Shown here: piece after piece, positions 4,647-11,116 of the stretch
Layout: each line of letters starts with the position of its first letter
How positions within the stretch are numbered: position 1 is the stretch's first letter
NCBI GenBank assembly: GCA_025927435.1
Contig: JAICLM010000052.1
Coordinates: 1 to 11,425 of the forward strand
DNA length: 11,425 bases
Reading direction: 5' to 3'
Source: Thermoleophilia bacterium
GTDB taxonomy: Bacteria > Actinomycetota > Thermoleophilia > Gaiellales > Gaiellaceae
The notes under the pieces: model-generated
What the model was told of the DNA's origin: nothing
Seen by the model: only the letters and a program-made list of their open reading frames with translations
Databases searched by the model: none
Made by a program: the position numbers and the translations under genes

Positions 4647-7373
4647 GTGACCGATCTGCTCGACGTCGACCCTGCGCGCCTCCGAGCGCCTTCGCTTGCG
4701 GCCCTCGTGCGTGCCGTCACGGCCGCGGCCGGGTCGGCGAGCGCCTCCGACGCGCTGCGCGCCCTGGCGGAGGCCGCTCAGGCCGTTTCCGGTGCGGAGA
4801 TCGCGCTCGTCCGGGCGAGCGACGACGCCGGCGAGCGGCTCGAGACGGTTGCGGTCGCAGCGTCCCGGGCCCTCGCGGCCGAGCTCTACGGAACGGTGCT
4901 GCCCGCGGCGGAGCTTCCGGAAGGGCCGGTACACGACATCGCCCAGGCGCCCGCCTCCGTTCGCCGGATCGCCGAGCACGCCGGAGCCACGCGCCTGTTC
5001 CTGGCGCCGGTGCGCGCGGGCCGCTGCGCGGTCTCGCTCGAGCTGTTCCGATCCGGCGAGCCGTTCGGCGCCGAGCAGCGGCTGGCCGCCGAGCTGTGCG
5101 CGGCGCAGGCTGCTCTCATCCTCCGCGCGTTCACGGCAGGCGGGGACGTGTCCTCGCTCGTGCGCCCTGCGCTCGAGCTGGCCGGTGAGGCGCTTGCCGT
5201 CGCGCTGGAGGAGGAGGACGCCGCGGCCGAGGTCGTTCGGTTCGCAGCCGGCGTGGCCGGGGCCACGGCCGCCGTCCTCTGGGAGCGCAGCGACGAGGGC
5301 CTCGCGCCCGCCGCCTCGTGGGGCATCGACTCCGACGCCGATCTCGGGGCGCCGCGCGAGGTAGCCGAACGGGCGCTGGCCGAGCCGGGGCCGGTCAGCG
5401 CCGACGCCGCCGGGCTGCCGAAGGGTTGCGCCGTATCGACCACGTTGTCTCTCGGCCGGCCGGCGTTGGGTGTTCTGCAGCTGTTCCATCCCGCCGGCCA
5501 GGAGCCGGAGGCGGAGCAGCTCACGCGACTCGCCACGTTCGGCGTCCGTGCCGCGCACGCGCTGCGCACGAACGAGCGGGCACGTCTCCTGGCGCTCGAG
5601 CTCGAGCGCACCCGCGCCCTGCTCGAAGTGATCGTCCAGGCCACTGCCGAGCTCTCCGTGTCGCACACGCTCGAGACCGCGGTCGAGCGTGTGGCCGAGC
5701 TGCTCGACGTGGAGCGTGTGGCCGTCTACCTCCGCGCCGCGGGCGAGGGTGAGCTAGAGGCGGCAGCGAGCCGCGGCCTCGCGGGCCCGCACGCCCGCGT
5801 GGCCGACCGGCTCCTCGACGTCGCACTCGGGCCGTCGCGCGAGCGCGCCGTGCTCGAGATCGCCGACGTCGGGCGAGATCCGCGGCTCGCGGCCGTCGCG
5901 GCGGCCGCGCGGGAGACGGGCATCGGCGCGGCGCTCGCCGTTCCGCTGATGGCGCGCGGCGACGTCGTCGGGCTGCTCGTGGCATATCCGGCCGGCCGGC
6001 CCGCAGCGGGCGAGCACGAGACTGCGCTGCTCGCAGCGCTCGCGGGACAGCTCGCGGTCGCTGTTCAGAACGCACAGCTCCACGAGCAGGCGACCCGTCT
6101 CGGCGAGGAGCGCGAGGCCGCGCTCGCCGCCGAGCGGGCCGCGGCGCGCCGGATCCGCGCGCTCTACGAGGTGTCGCGGTCCTTCGCGCAGAGCCTCCGC
6201 CTCGACGAAACGCTCGAAGCGCTGGCCCGCACCGTCGTGGAGGTACTCGACCTCGACGCGGCGGTCGTGCGCATGCCGGACGAGAGGCGCGAGCAGCTCG
6301 TACCGCGGGCCGCCCATGTCCGAGAGGCCCCATTTGCGGAGCCGGTGCGCATGATCCTCACCCACCCGGTCGCGTTCGGCCAGCGGAACGTCCAGGGGCT
6401 CTTCCGGGAGCGGCGTGCGTTCAGGCTGGGCCCGGGCCGGAATCGCGGCGAGCAGTTCCTGCCGGCGCTCGTCCCGTTCCTCGAGAAAGGCTGGACGGGA
6501 GCCGTCGTTCCCGTTGCGCTGCCGACGGAGGTCGTCGCCTCCCTCGGCGTCTACTCCTTCCGCCCCGGCAACCCGGTCTCGCAGGAGACGGTCGAGGCAG
6601 CGACCGCGCTCGCGGGCCAGGCCGCCCTCGCGATCGACAACGCGCGGCTGTACCAGCAGCAGAAGCAGTTCGCCGACACGATGCAGCGCTCGCTCCTGCC
6701 GCGTTCGCGGCCCGTGATCGAGGGACTCGAGGTCGGCGAGGTGTACGAGCCCTCCGCGCGGGTGGACGTCGGCGGCGACCTCTACGACTTCCTGGAGCTG
6801 GACGACGGTCGCCTCGCCGTCGTCCTCGGGGACGTGACGGGACACGGAGTCGACGCGACGGCGGACATGGCGATGGCGAAGTTCGTCTTCCGCTCGCTCG
6901 CGCGCGAGCACTCGGAGCCGCCCGACTTCCTCGCCTCGGCGAACGACGTGATCTGCAGCGAGATCGGGCCCGGCAAGTTCATCAGCATGAGCTACGTCGT
7001 CGTCGACGGTGCCGGCGGTCGAGTCGCAGGCGCGAGCGCAGGTCATCCCGCGCCGCGGATCGTCCTCCCGGACGGGTCGACGCGGCCGCTCGAGGCGCAC
7101 GGCCTCGTGCTCGGCATCGACAGCGGCCAGGAGTACGTCGAGTCCGAGGCGGACCTGCCGCCGGGCGCCTCGCTCGTCCTGTACACCGACGGCGTCGTCG
7201 AGGCTCGCCGGGGGGGAGAGCTGTACGGGGACGACCGCCTCGACGCGCTCCTCGCCGAACGGCGGGAGCTGCCCGCCCTCGCGCTCGCCACGGCGGTCGC
7301 CGAGGATGCGCGCGAGTTCGCCGAGGGCGACCTCTCCGACGACCTCGCGGTCGTCGTGATCCGGAAGACCTGA
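4647..7373 (+). CDS. Multi-GAF PP2C/SpoIIE-type serine/threonine protein phosphatase
   Basis: 908 residues, no signal peptide or membrane segment, so cytoplasmic. GAF-like modules can be traced at about residues 25-165, 172-308, 325-478 and 505-668, the third and fourth most clearly. A charged Ala/Glu/Arg coiled coil (482-505) separates the last two. The linker QQKQFADTMQRSLLP leads into a SpoIIE/PP2C domain with all metal-binding motifs: VGGDLYD (D711), GDVTGHG (D729), an ASAGHPAP loop, LYTDGVVEAR and the terminal DLSDDLAVVV (D898, D899). This family dephosphorylates partners such as anti-anti-sigma factors, with GAF domains sensing ligand, redox or light cues. No anti-sigma kinase or STAS gene is in the window, so its target is unknown. 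GTG 4647 is chosen because upstream codons overlap the zinc-ribbon gene in another frame and carry no family similarity. Confidence 0.92.
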   Translation: MTDLLDVDPARLRAPSLAALVRAVTAAAGSASASDALRALAEAAQAVSGAEIALVRASDDAGERLETVAVAASRALAAELYGTVLPAAELPEGPVHDIAQAPASVRRIAEHAGATRLFLAPVRAGRCAVSLELFRSGEPFGAEQRLAAELCAAQAALILRAFTAGGDVSSLVRPALELAGEALAVALEEEDAAAEVVRFAAGVAGATAAVLWERSDEGLAPAASWGIDSDADLGAPREVAERALAEPGPVSADAAGLPKGCAVSTTLSLGRPALGVLQLFHPAGQEPEAEQLTRLATFGVRAAHALRTNERARLLALELERTRALLEVIVQATAELSVSHTLETAVERVAELLDVERVAVYLRAAGEGELEAAASRGLAGPHARVADRLLDVALGPSRERAVLEIADVGRDPRLAAVAAAARETGIGAALAVPLMARGDVVGLLVAYPAGRPAAGEHETALLAALAGQLAVAVQNAQLHEQATRLGEEREAALAAERAAARRIRALYEVSRSFAQSLRLDETLEALARTVVEVLDLDAAVVRMPDERREQLVPRAAHVREAPFAEPVRMILTHPVAFGQRNVQGLFRERRAFRLGPGRNRGEQFLPALVPFLEKGWTGAVVPVALPTEVVASLGVYSFRPGNPVSQETVEAATALAGQAALAIDNARLYQQQKQFADTMQRSLLPRSRPVIEGLEVGEVYEPSARVDVGGDLYDFLELDDGRLAVVLGDVTGHGVDATADMAMAKFVFRSLAREHSEPPDFLASANDVICSEIGPGKFISMSYVVVDGAGGRVAGASAGHPAPRIVLPDGSTRPLEAHGLVLGIDSGQEYVESEADLPPGASLVLYTDGVVEARRGGELYGDDRLDALLAERRELPALALATAVAEDAREFAEGDLSDDLAVVVIRKT

Positions 7374-7407
7374 CGCCCTGATCCACGGAGGCATACGGGC
7401 TGAAAGC

Positions 7408-7413
7408 TAGAAT
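7408..7413 (+). promoter_or_regulatory. Probable -10 hexamer TAGAAT for the transpeptidase-thioredoxin operon
   Basis: TAGAAT matches TATAAT at five of six positions. It sits in the 50-bp gap after the phosphatase gene, 10 nt before the GTG at 7424. It would give a leader of only a few bases. No clear -35 is seen. It is the best promoter candidate for the five-gene run that follows. Confidence 0.45.
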
Positions 7414-7423
7414 CCAGCGGTCC

Positions 7424-8383
7424 GTGGCCACGCGCGCCGGCTTCATCCTCTGCCTCATCGTCTGCGCCCTCGGCGTCGGGACGAGCCACGCCCGGGCCGA
7501 CACCCCGCCGCCTGCGGTGATCGCGAACGGCGTCCAGATCGGCTCCGTCGACGTCAGCGGGCTGACCGCCGACCAGGCGACCGCCGCGGTGGAGAAGGCT
7601 TACTTCGCGCGCGTGGCGCTGCGCGTAGGGCATCACGGCTACTCGGTCTCGCCGCATCACTTCGGCACGGCGCTCGACGAGCTCGACGGGGCCGTGCAGA
7701 CGGCGCTCGCCGCTCCGGCGGAAACTGCCGTCCCCCTCGAGCCGACGCTCGACATGAAGCGCCTCGTCAAGTGGGTGAAGACCCTGGCGAAGAAGACGTA
7801 TCGAGCGCCGGTTGCCGGCCAGGTCGTCCTTCGCCACAGCCGCCCGTTCTTCACCCATGCCCATCCGGGGCGCGCCCTGCGGCCGTTCACGACCCGGATG
7901 ATGGTCCGGAACACGATCGTGGCCGGCACCCGCACGACGATCGCCGCGCCGGTGCGGAAGCTCCAGGCCGGGTCGGCCAAGTCCGAGCCGGTCATCGTGA
8001 TCCATCGCGGCATCAACCGTCTTTACCTCTACAACGGGACGCGTCTCCTGCGTGTCTTCCCGGTGGCCACCGGGCAGCCGGCGTGGCCGACGCCTCTGGG
8101 CCGCTTCGAGATCGTCGTGAAGCAGGTGAATCCATGGTGGTACCCACCGACCCAGGATTCGTGGGCCGCAGGCGCCAAGCCGATCCCGCCCGGGCCCGGC
8201 AACCCGCTCGGCACGCGCTGGATGGGACTGAGCGCACCGGGCGTCGGGATCCACGGCACCAGCGAGCCGTGGTCGATCGGTCACTCGGAGTCGCACGGCT
8301 GCATCCGGATGCAGATTCCATCCGCGGAATGGCTGTTCAAGCGCGTGCAGATCGGGACGCCGGTCTTCATCATCCCGTCCTAG
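7424..8383 (+). CDS. Exported L,D-transpeptidase (YkuD domain)
   Basis: 319 residues. A signal peptide occupies residues 1-25 (hydrophobic core FILCLIVCALGVG, probable cleavage after SHARA). Residues 30-95 resemble the peptidoglycan-binding module found before YkuD and VanW domains (GVQIGSVDVSGLTADQATAAV). The YkuD catalytic domain spans about 187-319, from VIVIHRGINRLYLY to the end. It has the histidine of IHGTSEP (H277) and the active-site block SHGCIRM, with H291 and the nucleophile C293. Such enzymes form 3-3 crosslinks in peptidoglycan or attach proteins to it, outside the membrane. A long insertion after GRFEIV carries NPWWYPP and PIPPGPGNPLGTRWMG, typical of actinobacterial YkuD proteins. 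It is the first gene of a five-gene run; the next starts 8 bp after its stop. Activity depends on C293 being reduced, which is notable given the neighbours. Confidence 0.93.
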   Translation: MATRAGFILCLIVCALGVGTSHARADTPPPAVIANGVQIGSVDVSGLTADQATAAVEKAYFARVALRVGHHGYSVSPHHFGTALDELDGAVQTALAAPAETAVPLEPTLDMKRLVKWVKTLAKKTYRAPVAGQVVLRHSRPFFTHAHPGRALRPFTTRMMVRNTIVAGTRTTIAAPVRKLQAGSAKSEPVIVIHRGINRLYLYNGTRLLRVFPVATGQPAWPTPLGRFEIVVKQVNPWWYPPTQDSWAAGAKPIPPGPGNPLGTRWMGLSAPGVGIHGTSEPWSIGHSESHGCIRMQIPSAEWLFKRVQIGTPVFIIPS

Positions 8384-8391
8384 CGGGGGTC

Positions 8392-8937
8392 GTGGTAAGT
8401 CCTCTCAAGCTCGCGGCGCAGGCGCTCGCGATGATGGGAGTGGGGATCCTCGCGTCGCTGCTCGTGTGGAAGCTGACGCACCAGACCCCGCCGCCGAAGG
8501 CCGGCGCGCGGGCGCCGACCTTCTCGTTGCCCCGTCTCGACGGCACGGGAGACGTGTCGCTCGCGTCCTTGCGCGGCAAGACGGTCGTCCTGAACTTCTT
8601 CGCTTCGTGGTGCCAGCCGTGCAAGCGCGAGGCGCCGGACCTCGAGTCGCTCTGGCGCCACGACCGCTCGGACGGCCTCGTCGTGCTCGGCGTCGACAGT
8701 GGTGACACCAGAGGAAGTGCGCGGCGCTTCCTGAGCGCGCACGGTGTCACGTATCCGGTCGTCTTCGATCCGGACCAGACGCTGGCCCTGGGGCGGTACG
8801 CCGTGCCGGGCCTGCCGGCGACGTACGTGATCGACCCGGCCGGCCGCATCGTGGGCGACCGCGTGCTCGGTGCGGTGAGCGACGACAGCTACTCGACGAC
8901 GTTCCACCGCAACCTCGAGGCGGCGATGAACTCGTGA
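8392..8937 (+). CDS. Membrane-anchored TlpA-like thioredoxin, first of a tandem pair
   Basis: 181 residues. One N-terminal membrane segment (about 7-24, LAAQALAMMGVGILASLLVW) anchors a thioredoxin fold outside the membrane. The core has the AhpC-TSA/Redoxin pattern RAPTFSLPRLDG, then VVLNFFASWCQPCKREAP with the redox pair C74/C77, GVDSGD, and the cis-proline loop GLPATYVIDPAGRI. Family members are extracytoplasmic thiol-disulfide reductases that take electrons from CcdA and pass them to apocytochrome c or other envelope thiols. The GTG start at 8392 follows the transpeptidase stop by 8 bp with a GGGGG run close before it. The stop overlaps the GTG start of the second thioredoxin. It is related in plan to that neighbour, but its cis-proline loop and CQPC site differ. 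Confidence 0.9.
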   Translation: MVSPLKLAAQALAMMGVGILASLLVWKLTHQTPPPKAGARAPTFSLPRLDGTGDVSLASLRGKTVVLNFFASWCQPCKREAPDLESLWRHDRSDGLVVLGVDSGDTRGSARRFLSAHGVTYPVVFDPDQTLALGRYAVPGLPATYVIDPAGRIVGDRVLGAVSDDSYSTTFHRNLEAAMNS

Positions 8938-9470
8938 CGGGCCGGCTCAGGACCACGGCTCAGCTCGTCGCGTTCGCGCTCGTCGCCGGCCTGCTCGCGC
9001 TCCTCGTCTGGTCCGTAGTCCACCAGGAGCACGCGCCGGGGCTGGGCGCGACGGCCCCGGGGTTCACGCTGCGGAGGCTCGACAGGCCCGGCACCGTGTC
9101 GCTCGCCTCCTACCGGGGGAAGCCGGTCGTGCTGAACTTCTGGGCGTCGTGGTGCGAACCGTGCAAGAGCGAGGCCGCCGTGCTCCAGCGCGACTGGGCG
9201 AGGTACCGCAGCCGCGGTGTCGTCTTCCTCGGCGTCGATTACCACGACCTCAACTCCGACGCGCGGCGCTTCGTGAGCGTGCACGCGCTGACGTTCCCGA
9301 TGCTCCAGGACGGCTCGGGCAACGTGACCAATCGCTACGGGATCTCCCAGGTGCCGGAGACGTACGTCCTCAACCGGCAGGGAAAGGTCGTCGCGCACCT
9401 GCGTGGCCCGCTCACGGATCCCGGCTTCTCCGACCAGTTCCGGGCCGCACTCGCAAAGGCGGCGGCGTGA
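8934..9470 (+). CDS. Membrane-anchored ResA/CcmG-like thioredoxin, second of the tandem pair
   Basis: 178 residues, with an N-terminal membrane segment (about 10-27, LVAFALVAGLLALLVWSVV) and an extracytoplasmic thioredoxin domain. The active site is WASWCEPCKSE with C74/C77, the CEPC form known from ResA and CcmG-type apocytochrome c reductases. The cis-proline loop reads VPETYVLNRQGKV; the P-E-T form is typical of CcmG/DsbE. It therefore looks closer to cytochrome c maturation than the first copy. The GTG start overlaps the upstream stop as GTGA, and its own TGA overlaps the GTG of the CcmH-like gene. This four-base coupling at each junction argues for one operon. The cysteines align at the same residue numbers in both copies, consistent with gene duplication and later divergence. 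Confidence 0.92.
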   Translation: MTGRLRTTAQLVAFALVAGLLALLVWSVVHQEHAPGLGATAPGFTLRRLDRPGTVSLASYRGKPVVLNFWASWCEPCKSEAAVLQRDWARYRSRGVVFLGVDYHDLNSDARRFVSVHALTFPMLQDGSGNVTNRYGISQVPETYVLNRQGKVVAHLRGPLTDPGFSDQFRAALAKAAA

Positions 9471-9931
9471 TCGTGCGCTTCCTCGCGGTGGTCGCGGCTT
9501 CGCTCGTCCTGGCGGCGCCCGCGACGGCTGCCTGCGCGCATCCGCGCACGTCGCTCGGCTACCTCCAGGGGCAGGTGATGTGCCCGACCTGCCATACGAC
9601 GCTTGACATGTCCGACTCGCAGGCGGCGCAGCAGATCAAGGGGTTCATCGCGAAGAAGGTCGCCGCGTGCTGGACGGCGAAGCAGATCGAGTCGGCGCTC
9701 GTCGCACATTACGGGCAGCAGATCCTCGCTGCGCCGTCTCACAAGGGCTTCGACCTGCTCGCGTGGTGGCTGCCGATCGCCGGCGTGCTCGCGGGAGCGC
9801 TCGTGCTCGCGGTCGGCGTCTGGCGGTGGAGCCGGCGCAAGGAGCCCGAGGAGCCGGACGGCCCGCCGGGCTCCGGGCTCGACGAGGAGACCGAGCGTCG
9901 CCTCGACGATTTGCTGGCACGCTTCGACTGA
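9467..9931 (+). CDS. ccmH: CcmH-like cytochrome c biogenesis protein
   Basis: 154 residues from GTG 9467; GTG 9473 is also possible. A signal peptide (about 1-21) ends in APATAAC, with C23 a weak lipoprotein candidate. The CcmH block has GQVMCPTCHTTLDMSDS with C39/C42, then QIKGFIAKKVAAC, VAHYGQQILAAPSHKGFDLL, a membrane helix at about 97-120 (AWWLPIAGVLAGALVLAVGV), and a charged tail ending LDDLLARFD. CcmH is a membrane-bound thiol reductase that handles apocytochrome c thiols in System I maturation. The usual motif is LRCLVCQN; CPTC is a variant. C68 stands where relatives usually have Gly. No CcmF/CcmE/ResB partner is in the window. It overlaps both neighbours (GTGA upstream, TGATG downstream). 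Confidence 0.9.
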   Translation: MIVRFLAVVAASLVLAAPATAACAHPRTSLGYLQGQVMCPTCHTTLDMSDSQAAQQIKGFIAKKVAACWTAKQIESALVAHYGQQILAAPSHKGFDLLAWWLPIAGVLAGALVLAVGVWRWSRRKEPEEPDGPPGSGLDEETERRLDDLLARFD

Positions 9932-10641
9932 TGGGCGGACGGCTCGGCATCTCGTTCGCGGCGGGCTTCGTCTCGGTCGTCCTGCCGTGCGTCTTGCCGC
10001 TCGTCCCCGGCTATCTCGCGGCGCTCTCGAACGTCGAGGCCGGCCAGCTCGGCCAGCGCGGTACGGCTCGCCGGGTCGTCGTCTCGAGCATCCCGTTCAT
10101 CCTCGGTTTCACCGTCGTCTTCGTCGTGCTCGGCGCCGGGGCGGCGGCCGTCGGCAGCGTCCTCTCGGCGTCGGCTCGAACGCAGCTGGCGGGCTTCATT
10201 CTCGTCGTGCTCGGGCTCGCGTTCATGGGCCTGCTGCCGGTGCCGGAGCGGGTGCTGGCTCCCGGGCTGCTCGCCGGCGCGCGTCGGCGCGGATCGGGCG
10301 CACTGCTCGGCGGGGCGTTCGCCGTCTGCGCTGCGCCGTGCATCGGCAGTGTCCTCGGCGCCGTGCTCGTTCTCGCGAGCACGAGCGGGACGGTGCTGAA
10401 AGGAACCGTCCTCCTCGCTGCCTACGCGCTCGGCCTCGGGGCGGCGTTCCTCGTCGCCGGTCTCGCCTTCGCCCGCGCGATGGGGGCGTTCCGCTGGCTC
10501 CGCGACCGCTACACGCTGATTCAGCTCGCGAGCGGGATCGTGCTCGTCGCGCTCGGTCTGCTGCTCTTCTTCCACCGAGAGTGGTGGCTCGAGGTCGCGG
10601 TCAACCGCCTCCTGATCGACCTCGGCCTGGCGAAGCCCTAG
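9931..10641 (+). CDS. ccdA: CcdA-type cytochrome c biogenesis/thiol electron transporter
   Basis: 236 residues and about six membrane helices. The first helix has VVLPCVLPLVPGYLAAL with C20, and the fourth has CAAPCIGSVLG with C137 (and C133). These P-C motifs are the redox pair that carries electrons across the membrane from cytoplasmic thioredoxin in the CcdA/DsbD-beta family. Length fits CcdA rather than full DsbD, as there is no periplasmic domain. The ATG overlaps the preceding stop as TGATG. It is last in the run. The two TlpA-like proteins and CcmH just upstream are its natural extracytoplasmic partners. Position and motifs make the call firm. The cytoplasmic donor thioredoxin is not in the window. 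Confidence 0.94.
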   Translation: MGGRLGISFAAGFVSVVLPCVLPLVPGYLAALSNVEAGQLGQRGTARRVVVSSIPFILGFTVVFVVLGAGAAAVGSVLSASARTQLAGFILVVLGLAFMGLLPVPERVLAPGLLAGARRRGSGALLGGAFAVCAAPCIGSVLGAVLVLASTSGTVLKGTVLLAAYALGLGAAFLVAGLAFARAMGAFRWLRDRYTLIQLASGIVLVALGLLLFFHREWWLEVAVNRLLIDLGLAKP

Positions 10642-10662
10642 CCCCGTCTCAGTCGGACCTCT

Positions 10663-10773
10663 CTCACCTAGTAACAGACTGTTACTAGGTGCTCGGCCAG
10701 GCCTTAGACCTCGGCGGAGACCGTAGCCGCATAGGCCACTGTCCAAGCAAGTAACAGACTGTTACAAGGTGAG
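10663..10773. repeat. REPIN-like inverted-repeat element between ccdA and the DUF309 gene
   Basis: The left end (10663-10685) and the right end (10751-10773) are inverted copies of one another at 21 of 23 positions; both begin CTCACCT read inwards and contain GTAACAG-N-CTGTTAC. They flank 65 bp of GC-rich DNA with no coding signal. Each end is itself palindromic, and the two sites share 20 of 21 bases as direct repeats too (AGTAACAGACTGTTAC then T or A, then AGGTG). Two palindromic units in opposed orientation around a short spacer is the plan of REPIN or MITE-type elements. The right end overlaps the stop codon of the DUF309 gene. No target-site duplication is evident. It may also form hairpins that end transcription of the convergent genes. 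Confidence 0.6.
10665..10691. repeat. Perfect 27-bp palindrome
   Basis: Arms CACCTAGTAACAG (10665-10677) and CTGTTACTAGGTG (10679-10691) are exact reverse complements around a single A. It could fold as a strong hairpin with a tiny loop in RNA from either strand, 23 bp after the ccdA stop. No T-tract follows, so a standard intrinsic terminator is not shown; a protein-binding site is also possible. Confidence 0.7.
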
Positions 10774-11097
10774 GTTCGGCGGGTCCAGGGCGAGCGAGCC
10801 CTCGGCGACTCGTTGCCGCGCGGCGGCTACCTGCGCGAGCACGCCCTCTACGTCGACTCCGCGGTGCGCCGGCGCGAACGGCGCCAGCCGCCGCGCTGCC
10901 TTCTCGAGCTGTCGCCCCGTCGCGACCGGGCGGCCGCGTCCAGCCTGGTACCACGCCACAGCAACGTGGACGAGCCCCTGGAAGAAGTCCCGCTCCTCGG
11001 CTGGCGCCTCGCGCCACGCCGCTTCGAGCTCCTCGTGCGCCTCGAAGTAGCGGCCGGCGCGAATCTCTTCCAGCCCACGCTTGAACGCAACGTCCAT
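10762..11097 (-). CDS. DUF309 family protein
   Basis: 111 residues from the ATG at 11097; an adjoining GTG at 11100 would add one. The sequence FKRGLEEIRAGRYFEAHEEL, then LEAAWREAP, ERDFFQGLVHVAVAWYQAGRG and a Gly-Val-Asp (RGVDV) block near the C-terminus match the DUF309 signature: EAHE, then FxQGLVxxAVAxY. The family is a small all-helical, cytoplasmic fold with no established activity. The conserved Glu/His residues of the EAHE block have been a reason to suspect metal binding, but this is not shown here. The last residues (NLTL) and the TAA stop are encoded inside the right end of the inverted-repeat element, so the C-terminus may have been altered by it. It is convergent with ccdA and divergent from the receiver-like gene. 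Confidence 0.88.
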   Translation of the reverse strand: MDVAFKRGLEEIRAGRYFEAHEELEAAWREAPAEERDFFQGLVHVAVAWYQAGRGRPVATGRQLEKAARRLAPFAPAHRGVDVEGVLAQVAAARQRVAEGSLALDPPNLTL

Positions 11098-11110
11098 CAC
11101 GTTCTACATT
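11081..11110 (+). promoter_or_regulatory. Probable leaderless promoter of the receiver-like gene
   Basis: A TTGAAC -35 (11081-11086) and a TACATT -10 (11105-11110) are separated by 18 bp. Only 6 nt separate the -10 from the GTG at 11117, so the transcript should begin on or beside the start codon. The -35 lies inside the 5' end of the divergent DUF309 gene. This is the only candidate in the window with both boxes. Confidence 0.5.
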
Positions 11111-11116
11111 TCCGTC

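Noticed and set aside
3693..5666. A long open frame (657 codons) on the minus strand across the membrane-protein gene and the phosphatase gene
   Set aside because: It is Arg/Gly/Pro-rich without any domain, and lies opposite the well-supported GAF-phosphatase; a by-product of high GC content.
5754..7394. A 546-codon minus-strand frame opposite the phosphatase
   Set aside because: Composition is typical of antisense frames in GC-rich DNA (Arg, Glu, Asp, His-rich with no hydrophobic core), and the plus strand has clear PP2C motifs.
10642..10761. A tRNA or small RNA gene in the ccdA-DUF309 gap
   Set aside because: No cloverleaf or T-loop sequence fits; the structure there is explained by the inverted-repeat element.
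10663..10773. A two-repeat CRISPR remnant
   Set aside because: The repeats are palindromic and inverted to each other, only two units exist, and no cas gene is present.
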